Source: Blautia luti
GTDB lineage: Bacteria > Bacillota > Clostridia > Lachnospirales > Lachnospiraceae
Reading direction: 5' to 3'
Assembly: GCF_033096465.1 (NCBI RefSeq)
Contig: NZ_AP028156.1
Span: forward strand, 1,940,501-2,004,500
DNA: 64,000 nt
Position 1 is the stretch's first letter. The number at the start of each line of letters is the position of its first letter. The position numbers and the translations under genes were made by a program. This document shows positions 37,111 to 46,002 of this stretch, in pieces. The notes under the pieces are model-generated. The model was given only the letters and a program-made list of their open reading frames with translations, was not told the DNA's origin and ran no database searches.

Positions 37111-38409
37111 TTAGTTAAACTCCCCTATTGACTCTGGAAACAAAATCTTAACACCTTTTGCAATTCCAGCTGTTCTTCCTGGTGCAACCGGAATTTGTGT
37201 ACCATCTGCTTTCTGATAAGTCCAGTTCACTTTATCTTCATTCCGAATTCCCCAAAGTGCCGGGTTCTTCGGATTCTGAACCACTGAACCTACTACGGTA
37301 TCCATATCAAAATCATCGTAAACATGATGATGTAACAGCTTTGTATTCTGATGTAACAGCACTCGGTTCTTTCCAATGATAATCTTATTTGGTACTTGTA
37401 CTGTCTTTCCGCAGTTCCAACAAGTATGTGCCACACCCTTTGCTTCCAGATTCTCATCATAGAAAAGCTGAGCACCGCAGGAACACTGTAACATTCCGCT
37501 CATCATGTTAGAGAATAACGTCATCCATTCCGGCTCCGTAATACGTTTGCTCGGCTCATTCAGTCCGACTGTAAATGCTTTAGTAAACATCTGACGCAAT
37601 TTTTCCGGATACAGTGGCCAGTAAATCGTTGCATTATCATGAATTCCTTTTACCGGTCTGTTCGTCTTATTATTCGGATCAAAGATAAATACTGGATCTG
37701 TACCATACAGCTTCACTCTGGCAGCCATATCCATACATCGAATACTTGCTTCCAGTTTTCCTTCCAGTGGATGATTTACCATAAAAAGATAGAACAGTAG
37801 CACGGAAAGTGAATATCGGTCTGTATCTTTGGATGGTCGTTTTTCTCCTCTTACAATCTCTGGTGCCATAAATCCCGGTGTACCAAGAACTCCACCTGGC
37901 TTACTGTTATCAAAGGATACGTTGTCATTGTCACAAATCAATACATCTCCATTATCCGGATTAAAAAATAAGTTTCCGAAAGAAATATCCTGATACTTGG
38001 CTCCCATGGCGTGCAGTTTCTGGTAGCCTCTGGTCAGATTAAAAGCAGTTCTGCACAGTGTATAAAAAGATGGATTCACACGTTTCTTCATCAGATCCAC
38101 GATACTTTTATAATTTTTTGGTCGAAGAGGCATGATATAACCATACAGATCACTTTTCGCCGGCACAATCAGCTCCATAGGCCAGAGAAAACTTTCATCC
38201 GGTGAACCTTTGACAATGATTGTTTCCAGAATCTTTTTCTGACGCTCGGTCGCACTGCCTTTAAAGTACCATTTCAGAGCATAATGACTGCTGCCACATT
38301 TCACATCATAGACTTCTCCCTGTCCACCGGCTCCCAGGAGACTGACTACCTCATATTTATTTCCACTTTCTGAAGTGAGTATTGTTCCATTTTTTAATTG
38401 TCCTTCCAT
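37111..38409 (-). CDS. Ser/Thr protein kinase with zinc ribbon and FHA-like tail (TerY-P triad)
   Basis: 432-residue eukaryotic-type kinase. The glycine loop is GAGGQGEVY (26-34), the ATP lysine is in YALKWY (46), the catalytic loop reads YQDISFGNLFF (Asp 141, Asn 146), the DFG position is CDNDN (about 159-163) and APE is at 182-184. A zinc ribbon follows (Cys about 309, 311, 330, 333). The last 90 residues (LWGIRNEDKVNW, then VAPGRTAGIAKGVKILF) look like an FHA domain that would read phospho-threonine. Its start overlaps the stop of the PH-like gene (TAATG). HRD is changed to YQD and DFG to DND, but the essential Asp and Asn residues remain, so activity is expected. Confidence 0.9.
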   Translation of the reverse strand: MEGQLKNGTILTSESGNKYEVVSLLGAGGQGEVYDVKCGSSHYALKWYFKGSATERQKKILETIIVKGSPDESFLWPMELIVPAKSDLYGYIMPLRPKNYKSIVDLMKKRVNPSFYTLCRTAFNLTRGYQKLHAMGAKYQDISFGNLFFNPDNGDVLICDNDNVSFDNSKPGGVLGTPGFMAPEIVRGEKRPSKDTDRYSLSVLLFYLFMVNHPLEGKLEASIRCMDMAARVKLYGTDPVFIFDPNNKTNRPVKGIHDNATIYWPLYPEKLRQMFTKAFTVGLNEPSKRITEPEWMTLFSNMMSGMLQCSCGAQLFYDENLEAKGVAHTCWNCGKTVQVPNKIIIGKNRVLLHQNTKLLHHHVYDDFDMDTVVGSVVQNPKNPALWGIRNEDKVNWTYQKADGTQIPVAPGRTAGIAKGVKILFPESIGEFN

Positions 38410-38918
38410 TATGGTATCTGCCTCCTTTGTTTGATCAACTGCAATACCTGATTTACTACACTGCCATCCGCCACGATCATGCAATAGGATTTATTTCCAA
38501 ACTGCATCTCGCAGGCATTGCTGTATGGAGTAATTGCGGTCAGATAACGATAAGTCTTGTCAAATCCCCATTCCGTTGCCTGAAACACAATCCTTTGATT
38601 CGTTATGTATAGAATTCCCCGGTGCTGCACAAGTTCTGTATGCTCGACCGTTCTTCCTCTTCCGGAACTCCATCTGGTTCCATCAAATAATCCTGGGGCA
38701 CTTCCTCCCACATGACGGAACTCTTTCACTGTTTTCTGCTCCATATTGATTGCCTTATCAATAAAGTGAATCTTTTCTCCACGTTTCAGGAACAGTTTGT
38801 CTGTGTTTAAAATTGGAAGTCTGCCTGCAATGATCTCCTGTCTCGCTGCATCCGGCAAAATCGTTGTCACCGTAGGAATCTGGTTCCGATTTCCAAATAG
38901 TGCATCAAAAAGTCCCAT
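38409..38918 (-). CDS. Small PH/GRAM-like domain protein
   Basis: 169-residue protein. The C-terminal half (HRGILYITNQRIVFQATEWG, then TYRYLTAITPYSNACEM) matches the bacterial PH-like/GRAM pattern of 'G.LyiTN.R.vF'. The N-terminus MGLFDALFG is a short amphipathic helix that might associate with membrane. AGAGGTGAGAGG precedes the start, and the stop overlaps the kinase start by one base, so it is translated with the kinase. It is probably an adaptor that places the kinase or senses a ligand (inference). Confidence 0.65.
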   Translation of the reverse strand: MGLFDALFGNRNQIPTVTTILPDAARQEIIAGRLPILNTDKLFLKRGEKIHFIDKAINMEQKTVKEFRHVGGSAPGLFDGTRWSSGRGRTVEHTELVQHRGILYITNQRIVFQATEWGFDKTYRYLTAITPYSNACEMQFGNKSYCMIVADGSVVNQVLQLIKQRRQIP

Positions 38919-38999
38919 CCTCTCACCTCTTTACCCAGTCAATATACCGTAAATCTTCTCTTTCGTTGTCGCATAGCAGGCGACAATCTGAAACTCATG

Positions 39000-40067
39000 C
39001 TATACCAGCTGATATTTAAATTTGTTCTTTCTTGCATATTCTTCTGCATAAGACCCAAAAGAACATTGAATAATAAACTGCTTGTCTGTATTGGTAAATG
39101 CGTCCTGCCCGATCTGCTTTACACTGTCCGGAATTACAATGAAATCCAAAGAACTACAGCCGAAAAATGCACGTTCACCGATTGCTCCCAGTTTTTCATG
39201 TAACTCCACTTTTTTCAGACTCGTACAGCCTTCAAACATACGATCCGGGATTCTTCCTATATTCTCTGGAATCGTCACATGCTCCATTGACTGACAATCT
39301 GCCACCAGTCCATCGCCTAACCAGAACACACTCTTCGGAATCTCGATGGTCCGCAAGCCTGTTCCTTTCAATGTAGCGTCTCCGATTGTCTTCAATGCCA
39401 TCGGCAATGAGATTGATTTGAGACTGCTACAGTTTTCAAAGGCTGAATCTTCAATCTCCTCGATACTAATCGGCAATACCACCTGATGTAGTTTGTTGCA
39501 TCCAGAAAAAGCATTCCGTCCAATATACGCTATTCCTTCTGTCAGAATGGCTTCCTCTGTCGGAGAATTGCTGAAGCTATCATCTGCAATCTCCACTACC
39601 GGCATATTCCCAGATCTGTTCTGGAAAATAATCGTCTTGTTCTTATCCCCACGGAATCCAGTCACTGCAAGACCTTTTCCCCTACGGCTTTTCTCATATG
39701 TAAAAAGATCTCCATAAGATCTGCCAGAAGATGACTGTTCTCCCTGAATTGCCGGTCCGTTTCCCTGCTTCTGTATGGAAATGTCACAGGCTTTTCCCAG
39801 CACTCTTCCTCCATAGCAGGAACACCATATGGATACAATCCAGTCTGCATTGACACGGCTCATGCCAAAATCGTCCATAAGCTGCTTCACATAGCGGAAA
39901 GCAAAGGTATTATTGATATGGGAGGCACTCTGGATATCCTGTGCAATTCCCATGTTATATGCCATCAGCAATAAATTGACATTCTTCGCCTGATCTGGAA
40001 ATAAGTCTTTTACCAATGCAGTAAATTTCTTTCTATCGTCCAGAGATGCCTGGTGTCTCGTAAGCAT
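39000..40067 (-). CDS. BspA-like leucine-rich repeat protein
   Basis: 355-residue protein. Residues about 1-110 are helical and contain NADWIVSIWCSCYG, resembling the C-terminal helical block of TerY/vWA-associated and chaperone-like proteins. The rest is five to six LRR_5 repeats of about 23 residues (IGRNAFSGCNKLHQVVLP, IEDSAFENCSSLKSISLP and so on), usually a protein-recognition surface. It has no signal peptide, so unlike surface BspA proteins it works inside the cell. Sensible sequence continues in frame upstream of ATG 40067 (IFEQDFEE) without an ATG, and AGAAGG lies before an ATT codon, so the real start may be non-standard at about 40091. It may be the target sensor of the triad. Confidence 0.75.
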   Translation of the reverse strand: MLTRHQASLDDRKKFTALVKDLFPDQAKNVNLLLMAYNMGIAQDIQSASHINNTFAFRYVKQLMDDFGMSRVNADWIVSIWCSCYGGRVLGKACDISIQKQGNGPAIQGEQSSSGRSYGDLFTYEKSRRGKGLAVTGFRGDKNKTIIFQNRSGNMPVVEIADDSFSNSPTEEAILTEGIAYIGRNAFSGCNKLHQVVLPISIEEIEDSAFENCSSLKSISLPMALKTIGDATLKGTGLRTIEIPKSVFWLGDGLVADCQSMEHVTIPENIGRIPDRMFEGCTSLKKVELHEKLGAIGERAFFGCSSLDFIVIPDSVKQIGQDAFTNTDKQFIIQCSFGSYAEEYARKNKFKYQLV

Positions 40068-40133
40068 CTCTTCAAAATCCTGTTCAAAAATAACCCATCA
40101 CCTTCTTATCTGCTTTTGTACTGTTCTCAAGCC

Positions 40134-42212
40134 TTATTCCACACCAAGTGCTTTAAATACTGCTTCTTCTGCGGAAGAATAGAAAATTAGGCTAAATGCC
40201 CCCACCAGATCAGATGGTACAGTTCCAAGATCTCCTGCGGAAGTAATTGGCAATAATACTTTCTTTGCTCCACTGTTCAGACATACTTGCAGGGTACTTG
40301 CCAGCTCATCAACCTTAATCAAGGTGCCACCAATACTAATTTCACCTAGAATTGCAAGGCTGTTCAATGGTGTCTTTCCAAGTGCTGCGGAACAAATCGC
40401 AATCAATGTCGGCAATGCCAGATTTCCTGTCATTCCAATGCCCTGCATATCCTGATAGTTGATAATATAGTCCTTTGTTGTGGTACTGATCTGACCGGAA
40501 ATACGGTTTCCATTGGCTTTCAGATAATTAAATGCTGTATTGGTTGCCTCTTTCGGCTCTTTTCCTGATCCAATACCAGTACAGGTCAGCTTTCCATTAC
40601 CAGGCATCATCTGTGTTTCCAGCATATAGCATCCGATCATACCTGTCTTTGATTTGGAAACGGTATAGACAGATCCTGGCTTTCCCATGCCTTCTGGAAT
40701 CAGCTTGCCGCCACCCTGCTCTGGAACGGAAACATAATGCTCCTCAAAACTGTCATTATCTGTATAAGAGAAGTTTACATCATAGAACTCCATGCCGCCA
40801 ATCTTCTTCAGCTGTTCTTTTACTCTGCGACGAAGTTCCAGTGAAATCTCCACAATCTCACGTAATTCTTCTTTTGTTACCTCTCCATCTGGATACAACA
40901 GTTTCGTAAATCCAGAAATCATCTTACGAACCGCAATGGTATCACGCTGATTCAGGTTGTTTCCAAGACGGAAATACTTGTCCATCAGGTCACTGTAGCT
41001 GTCCTTACGAAGTTCACGCATAAATTCAGACAGATAATCTGTGATAAATCCATAATCGTTGGTAAAGGAAGCCGGTCTATATTTCGGAATCTCCCAGCCA
41101 GGAATATAACAATGCATACGATCCAGGAATGCTGTATCTGTTCCCATTTCTGGTGGGAATGGATCAAATAAGCTAGAAGTCTTTAAAAGAGTATCTACGC
41201 TCTGATTGATATTTCCTACAAATACCATAGAAGCCTTTGCCTGAATCTCTGCTTTTCCTCGTGAAAATGCTCCGGATGCCATGTATCCTTTCATGATCTG
41301 GATACCGTCTTTATCTTTGAATTTAATACCGGCAACCTCATCAAAAGCCACACAGTCCCACATACCTACAAGACCTACGGTATGGTTGGACATATTGTAG
41401 AAGAGGTTGGCAACGGTTGTCTGTCCTCCGGCAACCAGAATACTGTTTGGAGAAATCTGCTCATATATGTAAGATTTACCAGTAGAACGTGGTCCCAATT
41501 CACAAAGATTGAAGTTATTCTCTACAAGTGGGATCATACGTGCAATCAACAACCATTTTGCTCTCTCACTAAAGCTTTCAGGCTCCAATCCCGTAGAGCG
41601 AAGCAGGATATCCATCCATTCCTCTTTTGTAAATGCTTTTCTTCCATTTCTCACTTCATCCATATCCACATGTGGCATCTGGATTGGTGTCAGCTTACGA
41701 ATACGGATTGGCTGTGTATTCTTCTTATCTTCCTCAATAAATTCATACTCCATCTGCAGAATACACCAGATACCACCACAGAGCAGCCTGTCATAATCTT
41801 TCACATAATCCGGATGAATCGGAATTCCTTTTACACCTAGATTAGAGAAGGTAGCTTCATAGCGGTCTTCCTTTGTATTCAGCACAACTGTAATACGGTC
41901 AATTACTGTATAGCTGCCTCTTTCACGCAAAAGAGAGAGAATCTTCTGTGCCTCATCCGGACGCACATAGTTATCTCTCAAAATACGCTTTACGTTCTCT
42001 ACTCCCTCTTCAATGATCTCTTCATCATCGGAATTACAGTACTGTCCAAGGAGATATTCCAGTACATAGACCGGAACATTAGCCCCTTCACGGATGGATT
42101 TTGTTAAATCCTTCCGTACTATACGACCGTCATAGTATTGACGAAGTTTCTGTTTTATTTCTTCTCGCTTGTCTTCTGTTGTATTTTCTTGTACACTGCT
42201 AAACTCTTCCAT
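40134..42212 (-). CDS. brxL: BREX Lon-like AAA+ protein BrxL
   Basis: 692-residue AAA+ protein of type 1 BREX, needed for phage restriction rather than methylation. Walker A is GPRSTGKS (about 238-245), Walker B CVAFDEVAG (about 283-291), with VFVGNIN as sensor 1. The C-terminal 150 residues have the Lon-protease fold, but the region that should carry the catalytic Ser reads GMTGNLALP (about 591) and the dyad Lys position appears as Thr in TLQVCL, so proteolysis is doubtful. ATG 42212 follows AAAGAGG by about 9 nt; longer starts run into the previous gene. It follows the HEPN-like gene by 13 nt. In the usual order it comes directly after pglZ. Confidence 0.93.
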   Translation of the reverse strand: MEEFSSVQENTTEDKREEIKQKLRQYYDGRIVRKDLTKSIREGANVPVYVLEYLLGQYCNSDDEEIIEEGVENVKRILRDNYVRPDEAQKILSLLRERGSYTVIDRITVVLNTKEDRYEATFSNLGVKGIPIHPDYVKDYDRLLCGGIWCILQMEYEFIEEDKKNTQPIRIRKLTPIQMPHVDMDEVRNGRKAFTKEEWMDILLRSTGLEPESFSERAKWLLIARMIPLVENNFNLCELGPRSTGKSYIYEQISPNSILVAGGQTTVANLFYNMSNHTVGLVGMWDCVAFDEVAGIKFKDKDGIQIMKGYMASGAFSRGKAEIQAKASMVFVGNINQSVDTLLKTSSLFDPFPPEMGTDTAFLDRMHCYIPGWEIPKYRPASFTNDYGFITDYLSEFMRELRKDSYSDLMDKYFRLGNNLNQRDTIAVRKMISGFTKLLYPDGEVTKEELREIVEISLELRRRVKEQLKKIGGMEFYDVNFSYTDNDSFEEHYVSVPEQGGGKLIPEGMGKPGSVYTVSKSKTGMIGCYMLETQMMPGNGKLTCTGIGSGKEPKEATNTAFNYLKANGNRISGQISTTTKDYIINYQDMQGIGMTGNLALPTLIAICSAALGKTPLNSLAILGEISIGGTLIKVDELASTLQVCLNSGAKKVLLPITSAGDLGTVPSDLVGAFSLIFYSSAEEAVFKALGVE

Positions 42213-42225
42213 CTTCTTATCCTCT

Positions 42226-43233
42226 TTAATTGTCACTTTCCCTTGCACTGCTGTTCAAATACCCATCTTCTTTTAATCTTTCGACTATAGATATCAACTT
42301 TAAAATATAATTTTTCCTCCAGACATCATATTCTAAAATATGTTCTAATTTATACTTGTCATAACAAAAATCAAGATAATTTAGCAACAATCTCCGCACA
42401 TAATTTCTTAATATTTTTAATTCTTGCTGAGTAATATTTTCATTCTTTCCCTCGTGAGTTTCGTCAGATCTGTCTTTATATATTCTAATTGCATCATCAT
42501 ACACATTTTGCGCATCATCATCTGTTGCAATAGATGCAGCTAAACGATTTGCAAATTTTTGTTTTTTTGCTTTTTGTCTATCATCTGAATTATAACCTAT
42601 TAGAATCATTTCCGATAATGTAACCAAATTTTTATATGCATCATCAATTTTCGATGTACTATATCCCCTTTCAAATCTGCCAAAAATGACTTTCATTTTT
42701 TCATAAAAATCTTCCGGAAAATCCACAAGTTTTCTGAAAAGTTCAGCATTATCATTATTCCAATTATAAAAATCGTCATACACACTAATCGGTTCATCTA
42801 TACTCAGCTTCTTGCGCAAATTAACATTCATTATTCCTTGTTTGCTATGGAAAAAGAAAAATTTTTCTGCTACTTCGATATTACCATCTTGAACAACATG
42901 TAAAGCTTGGATAACACGAATCATTTCTAAATTTATTTTATGCACTATATTTTCAAACACTTCTTCTATTTTTGATGTAAGTAATCCAACAGATATTGAC
43001 TCCGTTATTCTTTTTTCTATAAATATAAATTCCGGATCTCCATCACTCGATAAATCACTTGAAATATATTTTTCATCTACTTGACCTCTGGCATTTAATA
43101 TTTCATCCTTTATAAGTGTATCTGAAAGTTTCATCTTCTTTAATTCAAAACTATATGGCATCTGTATTTGTAGTAAAGATTCCTGAGCTCCCAATACTAT
43201 TGCATATACTTCTAAATCATATGTTCTTTCCAC
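42226..43233 (-). CDS. Apea/HEPN-like protein inserted between pglZ and brxL
   Basis: 335-residue protein, not part of the canonical BREX set. The C-terminal 130 residues resemble Apea-like HEPN domains: a helical array with IRIYKDRSDETHEG (about 249-262), where R.....H matches the HEPN RNase pattern, followed by ILRNYVRRLLLNYLDF. The N-terminal 200 residues are of unknown fold and may sense a trigger. Start is GTG 43233 with AGGAGG just upstream; it lies 11 nt after pglZ. Its base composition is much more AT-rich than either neighbour (14 G+C in 60 sampled bases at 42541 against 26 in 60 at 42061), suggesting separate acquisition. It may be an abortive-infection RNase backing up BREX (inference). 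Confidence 0.65.
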   Translation of the reverse strand: MERTYDLEVYAIVLGAQESLLQIQMPYSFELKKMKLSDTLIKDEILNARGQVDEKYISSDLSSDGDPEFIFIEKRITESISVGLLTSKIEEVFENIVHKINLEMIRVIQALHVVQDGNIEVAEKFFFFHSKQGIMNVNLRKKLSIDEPISVYDDFYNWNNDNAELFRKLVDFPEDFYEKMKVIFGRFERGYSTSKIDDAYKNLVTLSEMILIGYNSDDRQKAKKQKFANRLAASIATDDDAQNVYDDAIRIYKDRSDETHEGKNENITQQELKILRNYVRRLLLNYLDFCYDKYKLEHILEYDVWRKNYILKLISIVERLKEDGYLNSSARESDN

Positions 43234-43244
43234 TATCCATCCTC

Positions 43245-45791
43245 CTAAAACCCAAAATCATCCACAAATGCAATATCAATCATAAATTCATACTGCTGTA
43301 GAATATTCTTCTCATCGTTCGCATCAGCCAGTACCAGATAATACTTATCACCATACTTATATTCTCTGGACTTCAGTGTAAATTTCTCATGGAATGTTCT
43401 CTTCTCTGGTGCATCTTCCCGGCTGTTTGCCACAATCGGCACATCAAAAGATATCTTTTCTCCCGCTTCTGTCGTAAAGTATGCCACCAGACTTCTTGCT
43501 TTCACGGTATCAGTCACTTTCTCTGTCTGGATAAAATCAAAGTAAGTAATCAGATTCGTTACTTTTCGGTTCACAGAGGTCAGAATCACATCTACGTAAT
43601 CATATGCAACCGCTCTAGTATTTGTTGTCAACTCAATTACCGGAATCAGCATTTCCTGAAGTGAAGAACCACCATGCACATAATTCTGTCCGCCACCAGC
43701 TACTTTAAAAATATCTGCTCCAATCGGTGTTGTCACATACAAGTTGTTCATGTATGTCATTAATCTAGACTTCATTCCCGGTTCGTTTACTTTCTGTGTT
43801 GTAAGCAGGAACCGTTTATTGGAATATGTACAGATTTCCCGGTCATAGGATACCTTATCAAATTCATGCAGCTTGTCTCTCTTATACAGGAAGCCATGGT
43901 CTGTTGTAATAAAGAATTTCGGCGCTGATATATAGCTGGTCAGTTTCTTGATTAGCTTATGAATCTCTTCAATTGCTTCTGAACACGCTGTAAATACTTC
44001 ATTTTCACTGGCAGTCTTATCACCACGGGCATCCACCTGATTGTGATAAATATATACGATATTTTTCTTCTGCAACAATTCTCGGATTTTCTCTTTATTA
44101 GCACTTGCTACTTCGTCAAAAGCTAATGCCACATTATTTTCATTCTGTGCTTTTAAGATTTTATCTCTGGATGCAAGATCACTGCAACTCTGTCTGTTTA
44201 CTGTGACATTCAACTTATCATCTACCTGTAATTCCTTATGTGGTAAAAGACTTGCCATTCCCACTGATGTTACAGATGGTAGTCCGCTAATCATACATTC
44301 CAGTTTCGGTGTGCACTTCTCATCCAGTTCCAGTCGTTCCATCAATTCCTTTGCACACTCATATCGGAATGCATCAGAAATAATAACAATGACACGATTC
44401 TTTCCTTCATAAGCCTTCAGGTAATTGCGATAAAAGTCTTCCTGACGTTTTAATCCGGTGTCAGCCATCAGATTATCTGTCAGTTCCTGATTCCACTTCG
44501 GTGTTACTTTCTGCAGATAAGTAAAGGAATACATATTCTCAATCCGTTCTCTTACCTTGGAAAATCTCTCTGCATCTTCTATACAGTCATAGGCACTGTA
44601 AAACCATCTATAATAAGAATCAATCAAATATGTCTGTTTCTGATAATCTTCCACCATAGCCTTGATATCGCTGGTCACTTCCAGAACAGATATTGCCTTC
44701 ATCATCTGATAAGCATATTTGATTGCCTGATATTCGTTTTTATATACATTTCCAAAATGACAGGACTTTGCAGTTCGCTGCTCTGCGATCTGTGCAAGGT
44801 TCATGCCATCAATCTGAGCATCCAGGATCTCATCATTCAACTGATCCAGTACCCAGGCAATTAAGATATTATCCAATTCTCTGAACGCATCACAATTTGC
44901 AATGTCCAAAAGCTGTGCGGACTGATCCTTTGATTTGTTCGCATCCTTTTTCAGTTCATCCCGGATTCTGCTTACTACTCGTAATGTCTTGTCGACTTTT
45001 TCTGATAATACATCATACGCATCCTGATAAAGCACATTGTCCATCAGATTACGGACAAATACGACCACATCATTCTTCTTTTTCAATACATACGATTGCA
45101 AAACAGCTGGCAATGTATCTTTCAATGCTACTGATGCATACGTCAACAGCATACATGCAGCCAGGTCATCCATGTTCGGATTTTCAGACTGATATCCAAA
45201 ATGCTTCTCACATAATTCCCAGAACTTTTCTAAAAGTCCATTATCCTCAAGTATTTTCATGTATGCTTCGCTGTCGTTTAATAATAACTGTCTTGTAATT
45301 TCTTCAAAGTTTGGAGTCTTCACATCTGTAAGCACAGCAATAAGACCAATATCAATAGTTTCCACATTGAAATGGTCTATGCCAAGCTCTTTAAATTTCT
45401 CAATACGAGTCTTGTTTTTCCAAAAGTTACTGTACTGTGCCAGATGTTCTTTAAAACGGTTATCAATTCCTATTTCCTGTGACATCTGGGATACTCGGTC
45501 CGTATAATACGGAACCGAGTAATAATACATATCTGCCAATGGATTTTCTGCATCACTTGGTTTTGGAAATGGTGCATATACAAGATACTTGTTCTCTGTA
45601 TCTGATTCATTTAATAACCATTTGGAATAAAACCAGTTCGTACCATCCAGGATATGTAATTTGGCGTTATCCAGTTGCAATTCTGATACCTCGTCTTCGT
45701 ATTCCCCTTTATCATCAAACCAGAATATAATACGAGTATCTTCTTTGGAAAACTCAGTATTTAACTGATCTTGTATGTTTTGTAAGTCCAT
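43245..45791 (-). CDS. pglZ: BREX alkaline-phosphatase-like protein PglZ (BrxZ)
   Basis: 848-residue PglZ of type 1 BREX. The core belongs to the alkaline phosphatase superfamily: VIVIISDAFRYE (Asp about 473), the likely metal and nucleophile region LPSVTSVGMASLLPH, VYIYHNQVDARGD and FFITTDHGFLYKR. The helical N-terminal half is typical. In other organisms PglZ is essential for both protection and methylation. A strong GAGGAGGGGAG site precedes ATG 45791. The gene is separated from the accessory genes upstream by 211 nt of AT-rich sequence, where a separate promoter would be useful. Confidence 0.95.
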   Translation of the reverse strand: MDLQNIQDQLNTEFSKEDTRIIFWFDDKGEYEDEVSELQLDNAKLHILDGTNWFYSKWLLNESDTENKYLVYAPFPKPSDAENPLADMYYYSVPYYTDRVSQMSQEIGIDNRFKEHLAQYSNFWKNKTRIEKFKELGIDHFNVETIDIGLIAVLTDVKTPNFEEITRQLLLNDSEAYMKILEDNGLLEKFWELCEKHFGYQSENPNMDDLAACMLLTYASVALKDTLPAVLQSYVLKKKNDVVVFVRNLMDNVLYQDAYDVLSEKVDKTLRVVSRIRDELKKDANKSKDQSAQLLDIANCDAFRELDNILIAWVLDQLNDEILDAQIDGMNLAQIAEQRTAKSCHFGNVYKNEYQAIKYAYQMMKAISVLEVTSDIKAMVEDYQKQTYLIDSYYRWFYSAYDCIEDAERFSKVRERIENMYSFTYLQKVTPKWNQELTDNLMADTGLKRQEDFYRNYLKAYEGKNRVIVIISDAFRYECAKELMERLELDEKCTPKLECMISGLPSVTSVGMASLLPHKELQVDDKLNVTVNRQSCSDLASRDKILKAQNENNVALAFDEVASANKEKIRELLQKKNIVYIYHNQVDARGDKTASENEVFTACSEAIEEIHKLIKKLTSYISAPKFFITTDHGFLYKRDKLHEFDKVSYDREICTYSNKRFLLTTQKVNEPGMKSRLMTYMNNLYVTTPIGADIFKVAGGGQNYVHGGSSLQEMLIPVIELTTNTRAVAYDYVDVILTSVNRKVTNLITYFDFIQTEKVTDTVKARSLVAYFTTEAGEKISFDVPIVANSREDAPEKRTFHEKFTLKSREYKYGDKYYLVLADANDEKNILQQYEFMIDIAFVDDFGF

Positions 45792-46002
45792 TAACTTCTC
45801 CCCTCCTCATTACTTTTATTTGTAAGTAAAATGTATGTCTTATAACGTCAGTACTTAAACTATTAAATATCTTACTACTACTTTTCGTTTGTAAGCTAAT
45901 AGTTACACATGAATTTATATAAATTATTGCAATTCTGTATCCAGTCTTCGCCCCATCAAAAAGAACTTTTTTAAATATTTTTATTATCTAACCAACATAA
46001 TT
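45792..46002 (-). other. AT-rich spacer before pglZ
   Basis: This 211-nt gap, the longest inside the island, has no open frame of note. It could contain a promoter giving pglZ-HEPN-brxL expression independent of the inserted genes, but no clear -35/-10 pair was found. Confidence 0.3.
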
